DNA of 64,000 bases from Kribbella sp. NBC_01245 (lineage in GTDB: Bacteria; Actinomycetota; Actinomycetes; Propionibacteriales; Kribbellaceae): positions 868,001 to 932,000 of the forward strand of contig NZ_CP108487.1 of NCBI RefSeq assembly GCF_036226525.1, given 5' to 3'. The notes under the pieces were generated by a model, which made no database searches, was not told where the DNA came from, and worked only from the letters and a program-made list of their open reading frames with translations. The first letter of the stretch is position 1. Each line of letters starts with the position of its first letter. A program made the position numbers and the translations under genes. Shown here one piece after another: positions 35,688-45,139 of this stretch.

Positions 35688-35764
35688 GATAATAGCGGTA
35701 AAACTAGGCAGCCGACCGGAATTCGTCAATAGCTTCTCCGGATCAAATTTTACCGCTATAGTCA
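35688..35764. promoter_or_regulatory. Paired operators in the divergent sugar-locus promoter region
   Basis: A 12-base word, ATAGCGGTAAAA (35694-35705), recurs as its exact reverse complement, TTTTACCGCTAT (35750-35761). Each overlaps a -10-like box: TATTAT on the minus strand (35695-35690) and TATAGT on the plus strand (35759-35764). This is a natural binding arrangement for the LacI-type repressor encoded downstream, silencing both operons together. Confidence 0.65.
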
Positions 35765-35798
35765 GCAATGTCAGGGAGCGCCAAGACAGGAGTAGCGC

Positions 35799-37580
35799 AT
35801 GACGTCAGCACTGCCACCGGCCGGCTTCGAGGTCCGCTCGCCCGACGGCGGGACCACCCGGATCGCCGAAGTCTCGGCCGGCGTGACAGTGACGGAGCTG
35901 CCCGAGCCGGCGCCCGGAGTGCAGCTGATCGAGTTCGCCATCGCCAGCCCGCGGGCCGAGCCGGCGCGGATCCGCTGGACGTGGCCGGTCGAGGCGGCAG
36001 TGACACTGTGGGAAGCGACCCAGGCATCGCGCCGCAACCTGCCGACCGACTGGGGATCACACCGCGACATCCGGTCGGTCCGGTCCGCCCCGGTCGCCTC
36101 GCTGGTCCGTGCCGACGGCCTCAGTCCGTTGACGGTCTCACTCTCCTCGAGCGTGCGCGGCTGCGACTTCGCCGTCGGGGTGAACGAGGAGAGTGCCGAG
36201 CAGTTGGTGCAGCTCAGCGTCGACGACGTCGAGCCGGTCGACGGGGTCTACCGGTTCACGCTCCGGATCGACCTGCGCGGGCTGCACTTCGCGGCCGCCC
36301 TGCGTGGTGTCACCGATGCCTGGGCCGCCGAGCTGGGCGACCGGATCGCACCGGTGCCAGAGCTCGCCCGGCAAACGATGTACTCGACCTGGTACTCCGA
36401 TCACCAGCACGTGTCCGCCCAGTCGGTCGAGCGGCACGCCGCCGCGGGCGCGCAGTTCGGTTGCCGGGCGGTGATCGTCGACGACGGTTGGCAGACCCAG
36501 GACACGGCCCGCGGCTACGCGCACTGCGGCGACTGGGAGCCGACCAGCAGCACCTTCCCGGACATGGCGGAGCACGTGCGACGTGTGCATGCCATCGGGG
36601 TGGACTACGTGCTGTGGATCGCGCCTCCGCTGATCGGCCGGAACTCGAAGGCGTGGGAGCGGTTCGAGGACCGCGTCCTCGGCTACGTCGACGGGCTGAG
36701 CGCGTCGGTGCTCGACCCGCGTTACCCAGAGGTGCGTGAGCACATCGTCGAGTGCTGCGTGCGCCCGGTGCGCGACTGGGGCGTTGACGGGCTGAAGATC
36801 GACTTCATCGACACCTGGGCCTGGCCCGACCCCCGACCCGCACCCGGCGCCGACTGCGAGACGGTCGACGAAGGAGTCGAGCTCGTCCTGGCCGCGGTCA
36901 CCGCGGAGCTGCGACGCCTGCGATCGGATCTGCTGATCGAGTTCCGGCAGGACTACGTGAACCCACGACTGTGGAAGTTCGGCACCTTTCTGCGCGCCGG
37001 CGACTGTGCGATGGACCCGGTGGAGAACAGGGTTCGCACGGTCGACGCGAGGTTGCTCGCCGGCGACCGCGCGGTCCATTCCGACATGCTGATGTGGCAT
37101 CCGGCCGCCGCGCCGGAAGCCGTCGCGGAGCAGTTCATCGGCGCGCTCTTCAGTACGGCGCAGGTATCGGTCGAGCTCGACTCGTTGTCACCCGAGCACG
37201 ACCGGGTGGTGCGGTTCTGGCTCGGCTTCCTGCACGACCACGCGGAGACCTTGCTGCACGGCGAGCTGGTACCGGTCCGCCCGGACGCGCGGTACACGCA
37301 GGTCGCTGCGATCTCCCGCACCGAGACGATCGTCGCGGTGTACTCCAACCCGATCGTCCGCCTCGCTGCTTCGGCCGAGGTCGTCCTGCTGATCAACGGC
37401 GGCAACGAACCGATGATCCTGCTCGACGGAGCGGGTGCTGAACCCGTCGAACTCCTAGTGTCGGACTGCTCTGGAACAGAGTTGTCAAGGACCATGGTCA
37501 CTCCACCCGAGGGGTTGTGGGCGATCGACGTACCGGTGGGCGGAGTGGCCCGGATCGCGCCTGTCGAAGTGCGAGCCTGA
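35799..37580 (+). CDS. GH36-type alpha-galactosidase-like enzyme
   Basis: This 593-residue cytoplasmic enzyme belongs to clan GH-D. YSTWYSDHQHVS opens the barrel, AVIVDDGWQTQD follows, and GVDGLKIDFIDTW contains the nucleophile Asp. DMLMWHPAAAPEAVAEQ lies in the substrate-binding part. It should remove alpha-linked galactose (or a related sugar) from the imported oligosaccharide. AGGAG precedes the ATG. It is followed 13 bases later by the LacI regulator and divided from the ABC operon by the paired operators. Confidence 0.8.
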   Translation: MTSALPPAGFEVRSPDGGTTRIAEVSAGVTVTELPEPAPGVQLIEFAIASPRAEPARIRWTWPVEAAVTLWEATQASRRNLPTDWGSHRDIRSVRSAPVASLVRADGLSPLTVSLSSSVRGCDFAVGVNEESAEQLVQLSVDDVEPVDGVYRFTLRIDLRGLHFAAALRGVTDAWAAELGDRIAPVPELARQTMYSTWYSDHQHVSAQSVERHAAAGAQFGCRAVIVDDGWQTQDTARGYAHCGDWEPTSSTFPDMAEHVRRVHAIGVDYVLWIAPPLIGRNSKAWERFEDRVLGYVDGLSASVLDPRYPEVREHIVECCVRPVRDWGVDGLKIDFIDTWAWPDPRPAPGADCETVDEGVELVLAAVTAELRRLRSDLLIEFRQDYVNPRLWKFGTFLRAGDCAMDPVENRVRTVDARLLAGDRAVHSDMLMWHPAAAPEAVAEQFIGALFSTAQVSVELDSLSPEHDRVVRFWLGFLHDHAETLLHGELVPVRPDARYTQVAAISRTETIVAVYSNPIVRLAASAEVVLLINGGNEPMILLDGAGAEPVELLVSDCSGTELSRTMVTPPEGLWAIDVPVGGVARIAPVEVRA

Positions 37581-37593
37581 CGAAGGGGGCTGA

Positions 37594-38625
37594 ATGGCGA
37601 CCGAGCGGAAGAAGACGCTGGTCCATCGCCGGACCACGGTGGCCGACGTGGCCCGGAAGGCCGGCGTGTCCGCGATGACGGTGTCGAACGTGCTCAACGC
37701 ACCGCACCGGGTCAGCGACCATACGGTGCGCGTGGTGAAGGCCGCGATCGACGAGCTCGGATATACGCCGAACCATGCGGCCCGCGCGCTGTCGTCCGGG
37801 CGCAGCCAGGTGATCGGCCTGCCGCTGTATCTGGACGACGACTTGGTGAACGAACAGAACCCGGGGCTGGGCGGATTCATGCACGGCCTGCTCAGCGGCC
37901 TGGTGAAGGCCGCTGCCGTGGGCGGGTACGGCGTGCACGTGACGACACCGACCGAGGGCAAGACCGAGATCGCCCTGTACGAGCAATTGATCGCGGCACG
38001 GCAGGTGGATGCGATCGTCGTTCTGGAGACGATGCCGCTGGACGCGCGAATCGAGTTCCTCAGCACGAAGGGGTTCCCGTTCGTGGCCTTCGGGCGGACG
38101 GGTCCTGAGCAGCGGCAGTGCTGGGTCGACGTGGACAACGTGCAGTCGATGGCCGCGATCGGTTCCTACCTGCGGTCGACCGGGCGGTCGCGCGCGGTCT
38201 ACCTGGGGACGAAGAGCAGCCTGCCGTGGGTGCACCAGCGGCATGAGGGTTTCCTGCGGGAATTCGACTCGCACCAGGTGTCGCGGTCCTTCGACGATCT
38301 CGACGCGGTCGGGGCGTTCGTCGCGGCGGCGATGGACGGCGCGGACCGGCCGGACGTGTTCGTGGCGGACAACGACGCGTTCGCGGTGATGGCGATCCGG
38401 GCATTGCAGCGGCGCGGAATCACGGTCGGGCAGGACGTCGCGGTCACCGGCTTCAACGACTTCCCGTTCGCGAGCATGCTCGACACCCCGTTGACGACCG
38501 CTCGCATTCCGCTGCCGGACATCGCGCGCTGCCTGTTCGATCGCGCTCTGCGGGAGATCGACGGGGAGGCTGACCAGCCCGGTCAGCTCGTCACCGCTGA
38601 CCTCATGGTCCGCTCCAGCGCCTGA
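37594..38625 (+). CDS. LacI-family transcriptional repressor
   Basis: This 343-residue protein has the LacI helix-turn-helix and hinge (TTVADVARKAGVSAMTVSNVLN, read as two parts, and ARALSSGRS) followed by a periplasmic-binding-protein-like sensor domain. VFVADNDAFAVMAIRAL and VAVTGFNDFPFA are the usual signatures. It should repress the alpha-galactosidase and ABC operons through the inverted operators at about 35.7 kb and release on sugar binding. AAGGGGG precedes the ATG. Confidence 0.92.
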   Translation: MATERKKTLVHRRTTVADVARKAGVSAMTVSNVLNAPHRVSDHTVRVVKAAIDELGYTPNHAARALSSGRSQVIGLPLYLDDDLVNEQNPGLGGFMHGLLSGLVKAAAVGGYGVHVTTPTEGKTEIALYEQLIAARQVDAIVVLETMPLDARIEFLSTKGFPFVAFGRTGPEQRQCWVDVDNVQSMAAIGSYLRSTGRSRAVYLGTKSSLPWVHQRHEGFLREFDSHQVSRSFDDLDAVGAFVAAAMDGADRPDVFVADNDAFAVMAIRALQRRGITVGQDVAVTGFNDFPFASMLDTPLTTARIPLPDIARCLFDRALREIDGEADQPGQLVTADLMVRSSA

Positions 38626-38643
38626 CCGAATCGAGACGGGGAC

Positions 38644-41400
38644 TTACCAGCGGACGAGTTTCCATACCTCGGGGCGGAGTTCGTCAGTGGGGTCGAGTTT
38701 TGTGCCGTGGGGGTCGCCTACTTCGGCGAAGAGGGCGACGGCTGCTTTGAGGTGTCGCATCGTGGCGTCGGGGTGGCCCAGGGCGTGGTGCAGGTCGGCG
38801 AGGTTGTTGTGCAACGCGGCCTCGCGGTGGCGGTCGCCTTCCTCGGTGCAGAGGGCGAGCGCGGTGTTGGCCAGGGCGAGCGCGGGTTCGAGTTCTCCCT
38901 GGGCGCGATGGGCGAGGGCGAGGTTGTTCAGGGCGGCGACACGGCCGGGCAGGTCGCCGATCTGTTCCGCGAGGTCGTGGCCGGTGCTGAGATGCCGGAC
39001 GGCGTCGTCGATGCGGCCGTCGGCGGTCGCGAGCATGCCGAGCATGTTGTGTGCCTGGCCGAGGGCTCGTCGATCGCCGGACTCGGTGGCGAACGCGAGC
39101 GCCTGGCGGGCGAGTTCCGTCGCGCCTGCCGTGTCGCCGGCCTCGTGGTGGGCAAGGCTCAGGTCGGCGGTGACACGGGCGTGCTCGGCGGGCTGGTCGG
39201 CCGGCAGGGTTTCCAAGGCGGCGCGGAAATGGGCCTCCGCGAGTGCCCACTCACCGCGCCGGTGACGCAGGCGCCCGAGCCGGTGTTCGATACCGGGCAG
39301 GTTGGCGGCAGTCGCGTCGGCGGCCGCCAGTTCGTAGCTGCGCACCGCGGCGGCGTAGTCCCCGGCGAGCGTCTCGAGGTCTCCGATCGAGGCGTGCAGC
39401 GTGGACGGATTGTCGTACCCGAGCGCCAGCGCAGCGTGGAGGTGTTCGAGGGCCTCAGCGTTGGCGTAGACCTTGCGGGCTTGGTCGGCGGCGGCAGCGT
39501 AGGCCTGCGCGGCCTCCTGGTCCTGGCCGGCGAGTTGGAGGTGGTGTGCGATGACCGCTGCCGGGCCGTGGACGGCACGGGCCGCGCGAGCGTGCAGCAG
39601 CCGGCGCCGGGCGAGGCTGGTGTCGTCGGATACGAGCCTTCGCAGTTGGTCGTGGACGAAGTCGTAGTCGTGGGCGCCTTCGCGGACCAGCCCGCGGCGT
39701 ACCAGCTCCTCCAGCGAGGCGACGGTCTCCTCGTCAGTGCGCCCGCTGACCGCACGGACCGTGTCGACGTCGAACGACCGCCCGAGGACTGCCGCGGCGG
39801 CCAGTACCTGCCTGCCGGTGTCGCTGGCCCTGTCGAGGCGTGCGCGCAGGAGGTCGTTGACGCCGGTCGGCACCGGCCAGTTCTCCTCGGCACCGGTGGT
39901 GAGCGCGTTGAGGTATTCGACGACCAGTAGCGGCACGCCCTCCGTCTCGTCGTACAACCTGCGCGCCAGCTCGGGGTCCATCGAGGGACGCGCGGTGGCG
40001 AGCAGCTCGGCTATCGCGTCCACGTCCAACCGCTCGAGCCGCCGTACGGCGCCACCGCCTCGCGCGACCTCCGCCACGACACTGCCGACCGGGTGATCGG
40101 CGGGAGTTCGCCAGGTGAGGGTGATCAGCAGTGGGCGGCCCGCGAGCCGGCGGAGGCCGTACCTGAGGAGGACCAAGGACGCCTCGTCCAGCCAGTGCGC
40201 GTTGTCGAGGTGGATCACGCCGGGGACCGGCCCGGACACCGCCGCCGCGAGGGTGTCCCAGAGGGCGGCCAGGAACCTGGCTTCGGCACCCGGTCCTTCG
40301 GTCTGAGGTTCGGGGCGGGCATCAGCGATTTCCGGCAGCAGCCGGGACAGCTCGGCGATCGTCTGGGCCGGTACGGCGTCCACCCAGCGCGCGTCCTCGC
40401 GGAGCCGGGCCCGCAATGCGTCGACCAGTGGCGCGTACGCCAACGCGGCCTCGTCCTCGTACGCCCGGCCGGCCAGTGCGGCGGCGCCGTTCTTGCGCAG
40501 GTCGACGAGCAACTCCTCGACCAGGCGGGTCTTGCCGATACCGGCCTCGCCTTCGACCACGACCAGCCGGCCGTCGTGATCGATCGCGTCGTAGACCGCG
40601 CGGACGGCACGGAGGTCGCCGCTCCGTCCGACAAACGGCATAACCACCGAAGCCTCCGCAGGCTCTGCAACATGCGGTGACGAGGCGGCAACCAGCGTGC
40701 CCGTGTTGACGGCCTCGTACAGCTCAGTGGTCTCCGGCAGCGGCGAAACCCCCAGCTCGCGGGAGAGCGTGCGGACGCACTGGCGGTACTGGACCAGCGC
40801 CGCGGCCCGATCCCCGGTGAGCGCGTACAGCCGGATGAGCGCGCGATGGGCCGGCTCGTGCAGCGGGTCGAGCGCCAGCCACCTCCGTACGTGCACAAGC
40901 GCGGCCGAATAGTCGCCGGCCTCCTCCAACCCGGCCGCCAGTCGTGCCAGCGCGCCCGTCAACTCGCGGCGCAGAATGTCGGCCTGGTTACGTGCCCAAT
41001 CCTCGAAGTCCGGGGCATCCCGCAGCCCGAACCCCTCCAGGAATTCGCCCCGGAACAGACCGACAGCGGTGTCCAAGTCGCCGTCGGCCACTAGGGACCG
41101 AAAGGCGTCGACATCGACGTACAGACCCTCGCTTTTGATCAGGCGCACGTGATCGCGGGTGGTCTCCAACGAGTCAGGCCCGATCGCGGTGCGCAGCGAG
41201 GACAAGGTCCGCCGGAGCGCACCGCGGGCGTGCTCGATGTCGTTGTCCGGCCAGAGCAGATCAGCCAGCGCATCCCGCGGGCGCGGCCGGTCGGCCAGCG
41301 CCAGATGGGCGAGCAGCGCCACCGCCTTGCGGGTGTCGAACGCGACCAGCGTTCCCGCCCGCTCGACCCGAGGCGGACCCAACAGGCTGACCTCGATCAC
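38644..41400 (-). CDS. AfsR-like regulator with BTAD, AAA-type ATPase and TPR repeats
   Basis: This 918-residue protein begins at a GTG (IEVSLLGPPRVERAG) with a winged helix and activation domain to about residue 240 (YALTGDRAAALVQYRQCVR). An ATPase follows, with EGEAGIGKTRLVEELL and VIHLDNAHWLDEASL, then many TPR units. The open frame extends far upstream, but that part is antisense to the sensor gene and was excluded. It is divergent from the partner-switch operon, which it may control. It ends 18 bases from the LacI gene. Confidence 0.85.
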   Translation of the reverse strand: MIEVSLLGPPRVERAGTLVAFDTRKAVALLAHLALADRPRPRDALADLLWPDNDIEHARGALRRTLSSLRTAIGPDSLETTRDHVRLIKSEGLYVDVDAFRSLVADGDLDTAVGLFRGEFLEGFGLRDAPDFEDWARNQADILRRELTGALARLAAGLEEAGDYSAALVHVRRWLALDPLHEPAHRALIRLYALTGDRAAALVQYRQCVRTLSRELGVSPLPETTELYEAVNTGTLVAASSPHVAEPAEASVVMPFVGRSGDLRAVRAVYDAIDHDGRLVVVEGEAGIGKTRLVEELLVDLRKNGAAALAGRAYEDEAALAYAPLVDALRARLREDARWVDAVPAQTIAELSRLLPEIADARPEPQTEGPGAEARFLAALWDTLAAAVSGPVPGVIHLDNAHWLDEASLVLLRYGLRRLAGRPLLITLTWRTPADHPVGSVVAEVARGGGAVRRLERLDVDAIAELLATARPSMDPELARRLYDETEGVPLLVVEYLNALTTGAEENWPVPTGVNDLLRARLDRASDTGRQVLAAAAVLGRSFDVDTVRAVSGRTDEETVASLEELVRRGLVREGAHDYDFVHDQLRRLVSDDTSLARRRLLHARAARAVHGPAAVIAHHLQLAGQDQEAAQAYAAAADQARKVYANAEALEHLHAALALGYDNPSTLHASIGDLETLAGDYAAAVRSYELAAADATAANLPGIEHRLGRLRHRRGEWALAEAHFRAALETLPADQPAEHARVTADLSLAHHEAGDTAGATELARQALAFATESGDRRALGQAHNMLGMLATADGRIDDAVRHLSTGHDLAEQIGDLPGRVAALNNLALAHRAQGELEPALALANTALALCTEEGDRHREAALHNNLADLHHALGHPDATMRHLKAAVALFAEVGDPHGTKLDPTDELRPEVWKLVRW

Positions 41401-41532
41401 GACACCCCCGCCCGTGCGCCGGCTGCGCGGCGGACCGCGCACCGAAACCGTAACGATTCTTGCACGGGTGACTGCGAGCGTGTCGTCCATTGGGGAATCA
41501 GCCGTTCCATGCCAGCAGGGGGGAGGGGGCAA

Positions 41533-42744
41533 GTGAGGGTCCGAATGAGTGCTGCCCGGCTGGCTTGGTCGGTGTGGGGATTGTGCGTCGTGCTCACCGC
41601 AGTCGCGCTCGTACTCTTCGTCATCAACGGCCCCGCCCGGCCGGCGGGTTCGTACGGCTCCCTGGATGCCGTCATCGACGTCGCCATCCTCGGCTTTCCC
41701 ACGGTCGGCGCGATGATCGCCGCACGGCAACCGGACAACGCGATCGGCTGGCTGTTCCTTGCCACCGGTCTGGGCAACACCGTCGCGCAGGCCTTGCTCG
41801 AGTACGGCGCCTACGCCCTGCTGCGCGCGCCGGGCACTGTGCCTGGCGGCGCCTGGGCCGGCCTGGTCGCCGATGCCGTGATCTGGCCCGCTGTCGCGGC
41901 GACCACGGTGCTGGTTTTCGTCTCTTTTCCAACCGGGCGCGTGCCGTCGCGGAGATGGCGATGGCTTGTGTGGGCAGTGGTCGTAGATGTGGTGGCCTAC
42001 GTCGTCGGGACGTTGCTGTCGCCAGGGCCGCTGTACTACTTCCCGACGGTCTCGAACCCGGTCCCGGTATCGATCCCCGTCCTGCCGGCGATCGGCGATC
42101 TCGCCGCACCGGCGCTGGGCGTCGCGCTGCTCTTCGGGATTGTCGCTCTGGCAGGTCGCTTCCGACGATCGCGAGGGGTGGAGCGACTGCAGATCTCCTG
42201 GCTGTTCTACCTCGCGGCCATGCTGATGCTGTCCATTCCAGTCACTACGGCGCTGCAGAGCACCAACCTGACGGTCGGCAGCATCCCGGTCTCCGAACTG
42301 GCCTTCGCGGCGGTGCTGCTGGCCATCCCGGTGGCCGTCGGTGTCGCGATCCTGCGGTATCGCCTGTACGACATCGACGTCGTCATCAACCGGACGCTGG
42401 TGTACGGCGCTCTGACCGTGACGCTGGGTGCGGCGTACGTCGGCAGCGTCTTGTTGCTGCAGTTGGTACTGAGCCCGGTGACGCAAGGATCGGGTCTTGC
42501 GGTGGCGGTGTCGACACTCCTGGTGGCGGCGCTGTTCCGCCCGGTGCGGTCCCGGATCCAGGCGATGGTCGACCGGCGATTCTTCCGGCGCCGGTACGAC
42601 GCGGCGCGGACCCTGGAGGCGTTCGGCACCCGGTTGCGGGACCAACTGGATATCGATGCCCTCGGCAACGACCTACTGGCCGTCGTGCGCGACACCATGC
42701 AGCCGGCCAACGTGTCGCTGTGGCTGCGAAAGGCCGATCGATGA
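41533..42744 (+). CDS. Multi-pass membrane sensor without output domain, paralogue 1
   Basis: This 403-residue protein has about eight membrane helices and a C-terminal cytoplasmic coiled region with VINRTLVYGALTVTL, VDRRFFRRRYDAARTLEAFGTRLRDQLDIDAL (in parts) and TMQPANVSLWLRKADR. In other actinobacteria this module is followed directly by a GAF, kinase or SpoIIE domain; here the protein stops there. The GTG at 41533 has GGGAGGGGG upstream. It overlaps paralogue 2 by ATGA. Confidence 0.75.
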   Translation: MRVRMSAARLAWSVWGLCVVLTAVALVLFVINGPARPAGSYGSLDAVIDVAILGFPTVGAMIAARQPDNAIGWLFLATGLGNTVAQALLEYGAYALLRAPGTVPGGAWAGLVADAVIWPAVAATTVLVFVSFPTGRVPSRRWRWLVWAVVVDVVAYVVGTLLSPGPLYYFPTVSNPVPVSIPVLPAIGDLAAPALGVALLFGIVALAGRFRRSRGVERLQISWLFYLAAMLMLSIPVTTALQSTNLTVGSIPVSELAFAAVLLAIPVAVGVAILRYRLYDIDVVINRTLVYGALTVTLGAAYVGSVLLLQLVLSPVTQGSGLAVAVSTLLVAALFRPVRSRIQAMVDRRFFRRRYDAARTLEAFGTRLRDQLDIDALGNDLLAVVRDTMQPANVSLWLRKADR

Positions 42745-43934
42745 GGGCCCGCTGGCTGGCGTGGAGCCTGTTCGGGCTCTTCGTCGGGCTGGCCCTGGCG
42801 ACGCCTGTCCTCGTTGCGGTTCGGCACGGCAACGCGTCCGACTCGCTGGTCGCGATCGGGATCGGCTTCGCCCTCGTCGGTGCGCTGGTCGCGTCACGGC
42901 ACCCCACGAACGCGGTGGGTTGGCTGCTGCTCGTATCCGCTGTCGCCCTGGGCCTGGACACCTTCATGACCGTGTACGTCAGCCGGGGGTCGTTGCCCGG
43001 TGCGGCGTTCGCGGGGTGGCTCAACAGTTGGTTGTTGTTCGTATGGCTCTATCTGCCCGCGCTGTTCCTCCCGCTGGTGTTCCCGGCGGGCCGGGTGCTG
43101 TCGCGCCGGTGGCGGGCAGTCGTCTGGCTCGGCGTGAGCGCTGTCGCGGCCACGGTCGTCGGCACCGCCTTCGCCCCGGGTGTTCTCGACATCCCCGCGA
43201 ACCGCCCGATCCGCAACCCGCTCGGCGTAGGGGGACCGGTTGGCCGTGCGCTGCCCTGGCTGTCCGGCGCGGGCAATGTGCTCGCCGCCGCGACACTCGC
43301 TCTCGGCGTCCTCTGTCTGGTCTTGCGCCTGCGGCGATCGCGTGGTCGTGAGCGTCAGCAGGTCACGTGGTTCGCCTTTGTCGGCGCGGTGGCGCTCGTA
43401 CCGTTCGTCGTTCTCGTGCTGGTGAGCGTGCTCGGCGGCGATGGCGGCGGTCCCTGGCTGAACGCACTCGCCCTGACCGCCTGGTGGTCACTCGTCGCCC
43501 TGGTCCTGGTCGGCCTGCCGTCGGCCATTGGCATCGCGATTCTGCGTCATCAGCTGTACGACATCAACGTCGTCATCAACCGGACCCTCGTGTACGGCGC
43601 TCTGACCTTGACGCTGGGTGCGTCGTACCTCGGCAGCGTGCTGCTCCTCCAACTGGTGCTGAACCCGTTGACGCAGGGGTCGGATCTGGCGGTGGCGATG
43701 TCCACGCTCGCGGTGGCTGCGTTATTCCGCCCGGCGCGGCGCCGGATCCAGCTGCTGGTGGATCGGCGGTTCTTCCGCCGCCGGTACGACGCCGCCCGGA
43801 CCCTGGAGGCGTTCGGCTCGCGGTTGCGGGACCAACTCGACATCGATGCCCTAGGCAACGACCTGCAAGAGGTGGTGCGCGACACCATGCAGCCGGCTCA
43901 TGTGTCGTTGTGGCTGCGGAGGGCGGACCGGTGA
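42741..43934 (+). CDS. Multi-pass membrane sensor without output domain, paralogue 2
   Basis: This 397-residue protein has the same architecture as its neighbours: eight or so helices, a short loop with FPAGRVLSRRWR, then VINRTLVYGALTLTLGASY and the RRFFRRRYDAARTLEAFGS segment, ending SLWLRRADR. The DNA for the C-terminal 120 residues is nearly the same as in paralogue 1, showing recent duplication or gene conversion. It overlaps both flanking genes by four bases. Its signal is unknown. Confidence 0.75.
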   Translation: MRARWLAWSLFGLFVGLALATPVLVAVRHGNASDSLVAIGIGFALVGALVASRHPTNAVGWLLLVSAVALGLDTFMTVYVSRGSLPGAAFAGWLNSWLLFVWLYLPALFLPLVFPAGRVLSRRWRAVVWLGVSAVAATVVGTAFAPGVLDIPANRPIRNPLGVGGPVGRALPWLSGAGNVLAAATLALGVLCLVLRLRRSRGRERQQVTWFAFVGAVALVPFVVLVLVSVLGGDGGGPWLNALALTAWWSLVALVLVGLPSAIGIAILRHQLYDINVVINRTLVYGALTLTLGASYLGSVLLLQLVLNPLTQGSDLAVAMSTLAVAALFRPARRRIQLLVDRRFFRRRYDAARTLEAFGSRLRDQLDIDALGNDLQEVVRDTMQPAHVSLWLRRADR

Positions 43935-45127
43935 GTGCCCGGGGCCTTGCCTGGATTCTCGGCGGCGTGGCTGTGGCGCTCACCGCGCTCGCGATCGGTC
44001 TGACTGCTGCTGCCGGGACGATCGGGTTGGGCCGGACAGGGCTGAATGTCGTGATGGTGCTGGTGTTCTGCATTGTCGGGATCCTGATCGCGCGACGGCA
44101 TCCGCGTAATCCGATCGGCTGGATCTTCTGTGCGTCCGCGGTGGCCAACGGCCTCAGTGCCTTGGCCAGGGGGTACGCCGACTACCGACAGGCCGGGGCA
44201 GGTTCGGCCGGCTCCATGGCCGAGGTGGCCGCGTCGTACGCGACTGTTTCATGGATTCCGGCCGTCCTGGTGCCGGCGGCGTACCTGCCGTTGCTGTTCC
44301 CGGACGGCCGGCTGCTCTCCAGACGGTGGCGACCGGTGGCCTGGTGCGGTTTGCTCGGTATCACCGGACTCTTCCTTGCAAGCGCCGCCAAGCCGGGCGC
44401 GCTCGAGGACTTCCCGACCCTGACGAACCCGTACGCGGTCGACAGCGCTGTACAAACCATCGGCGAGGGTGTGTCCGCGATGACGGTGCTAGGCCTCCTC
44501 GTGGCCTCATCGGTGTCGTTGATCCTGCGGTTCCGCAGAGCCGGCTACGAGCAGCGGCAGCAGATCAAGTGGCTGGTCTGGGCCGGTGCGCTGGCCGCCG
44601 CGACGATCGCGATCGGCACCGCCGCCTATGAGCTGCTGACGCCCCCGGTGGCCAACGCCGCGATCCTGCTCAGCATCCTCGGTCTACCCGTAGCTACAGG
44701 TATCGGCATCCTGCGCCATCGCCTCTACGACGTCGACGTCGTGATCAACCGCACCATCGTGTACGGCGCCCTGACCGTCACGCTGGCCGCCGGATACCTG
44801 GGCAGCGTGCTGCTGCTTCAACTGCTGTTGCGTCCGGTGACGCAAGGCTCGGGGCCGGCCGTGGCGGTGTCGACGCTGGCGGTCGCGGGGTTGTTCCGGC
44901 CGCTGCGGGCGCGGATCCAGGCGGGGGTCGACCGGCGCTTCTTCCGGCGCAGGTACGACGCGGCTCAGACGCTCGCCGCGTTCGGCGTACGGCTGCGCCA
45001 TGAACTCGACTTGCAGGCATTGGCGATCGACCTGCGCAACGTCGTACACGAAACCATGCAGCCGACCCACGTCTCGCTGTGGCTGCGGACCGATGACCGT
45101 AACGATTCCCGGACGAGGCATCAGTAG
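43931..45127 (+). CDS. Multi-pass membrane sensor without output domain, paralogue 3
   Basis: This 398-residue protein starts at a GTG overlapping paralogue 2. It shares DVVINRTIVYGALTVTLAAGY, RRFFRRRYDAAQTLAAFG and TMQPTHVSLWLR with the others, but is the most diverged and ends in a short charged tail. It stops about 12 bases before the GAF-phosphatase gene. In related genomes a similar sensor and phosphatase form one polypeptide, so this pair looks like a split fusion. Confidence 0.75.
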   Translation: MSARGLAWILGGVAVALTALAIGLTAAAGTIGLGRTGLNVVMVLVFCIVGILIARRHPRNPIGWIFCASAVANGLSALARGYADYRQAGAGSAGSMAEVAASYATVSWIPAVLVPAAYLPLLFPDGRLLSRRWRPVAWCGLLGITGLFLASAAKPGALEDFPTLTNPYAVDSAVQTIGEGVSAMTVLGLLVASSVSLILRFRRAGYEQRQQIKWLVWAGALAAATIAIGTAAYELLTPPVANAAILLSILGLPVATGIGILRHRLYDVDVVINRTIVYGALTVTLAAGYLGSVLLLQLLLRPVTQGSGPAVAVSTLAVAGLFRPLRARIQAGVDRRFFRRRYDAAQTLAAFGVRLRHELDLQALAIDLRNVVHETMQPTHVSLWLRTDDRNDSRTRHQ

Positions 45128-45139
45128 AAAGGGCTTGTG

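Noticed and set aside
41401..42645. Upstream extension of the second AfsR-like ORF to 1333 residues
   Set aside because: The added part is antisense to the sensor gene and low-complexity. The conserved winged-helix start is at the GTG at 41400.
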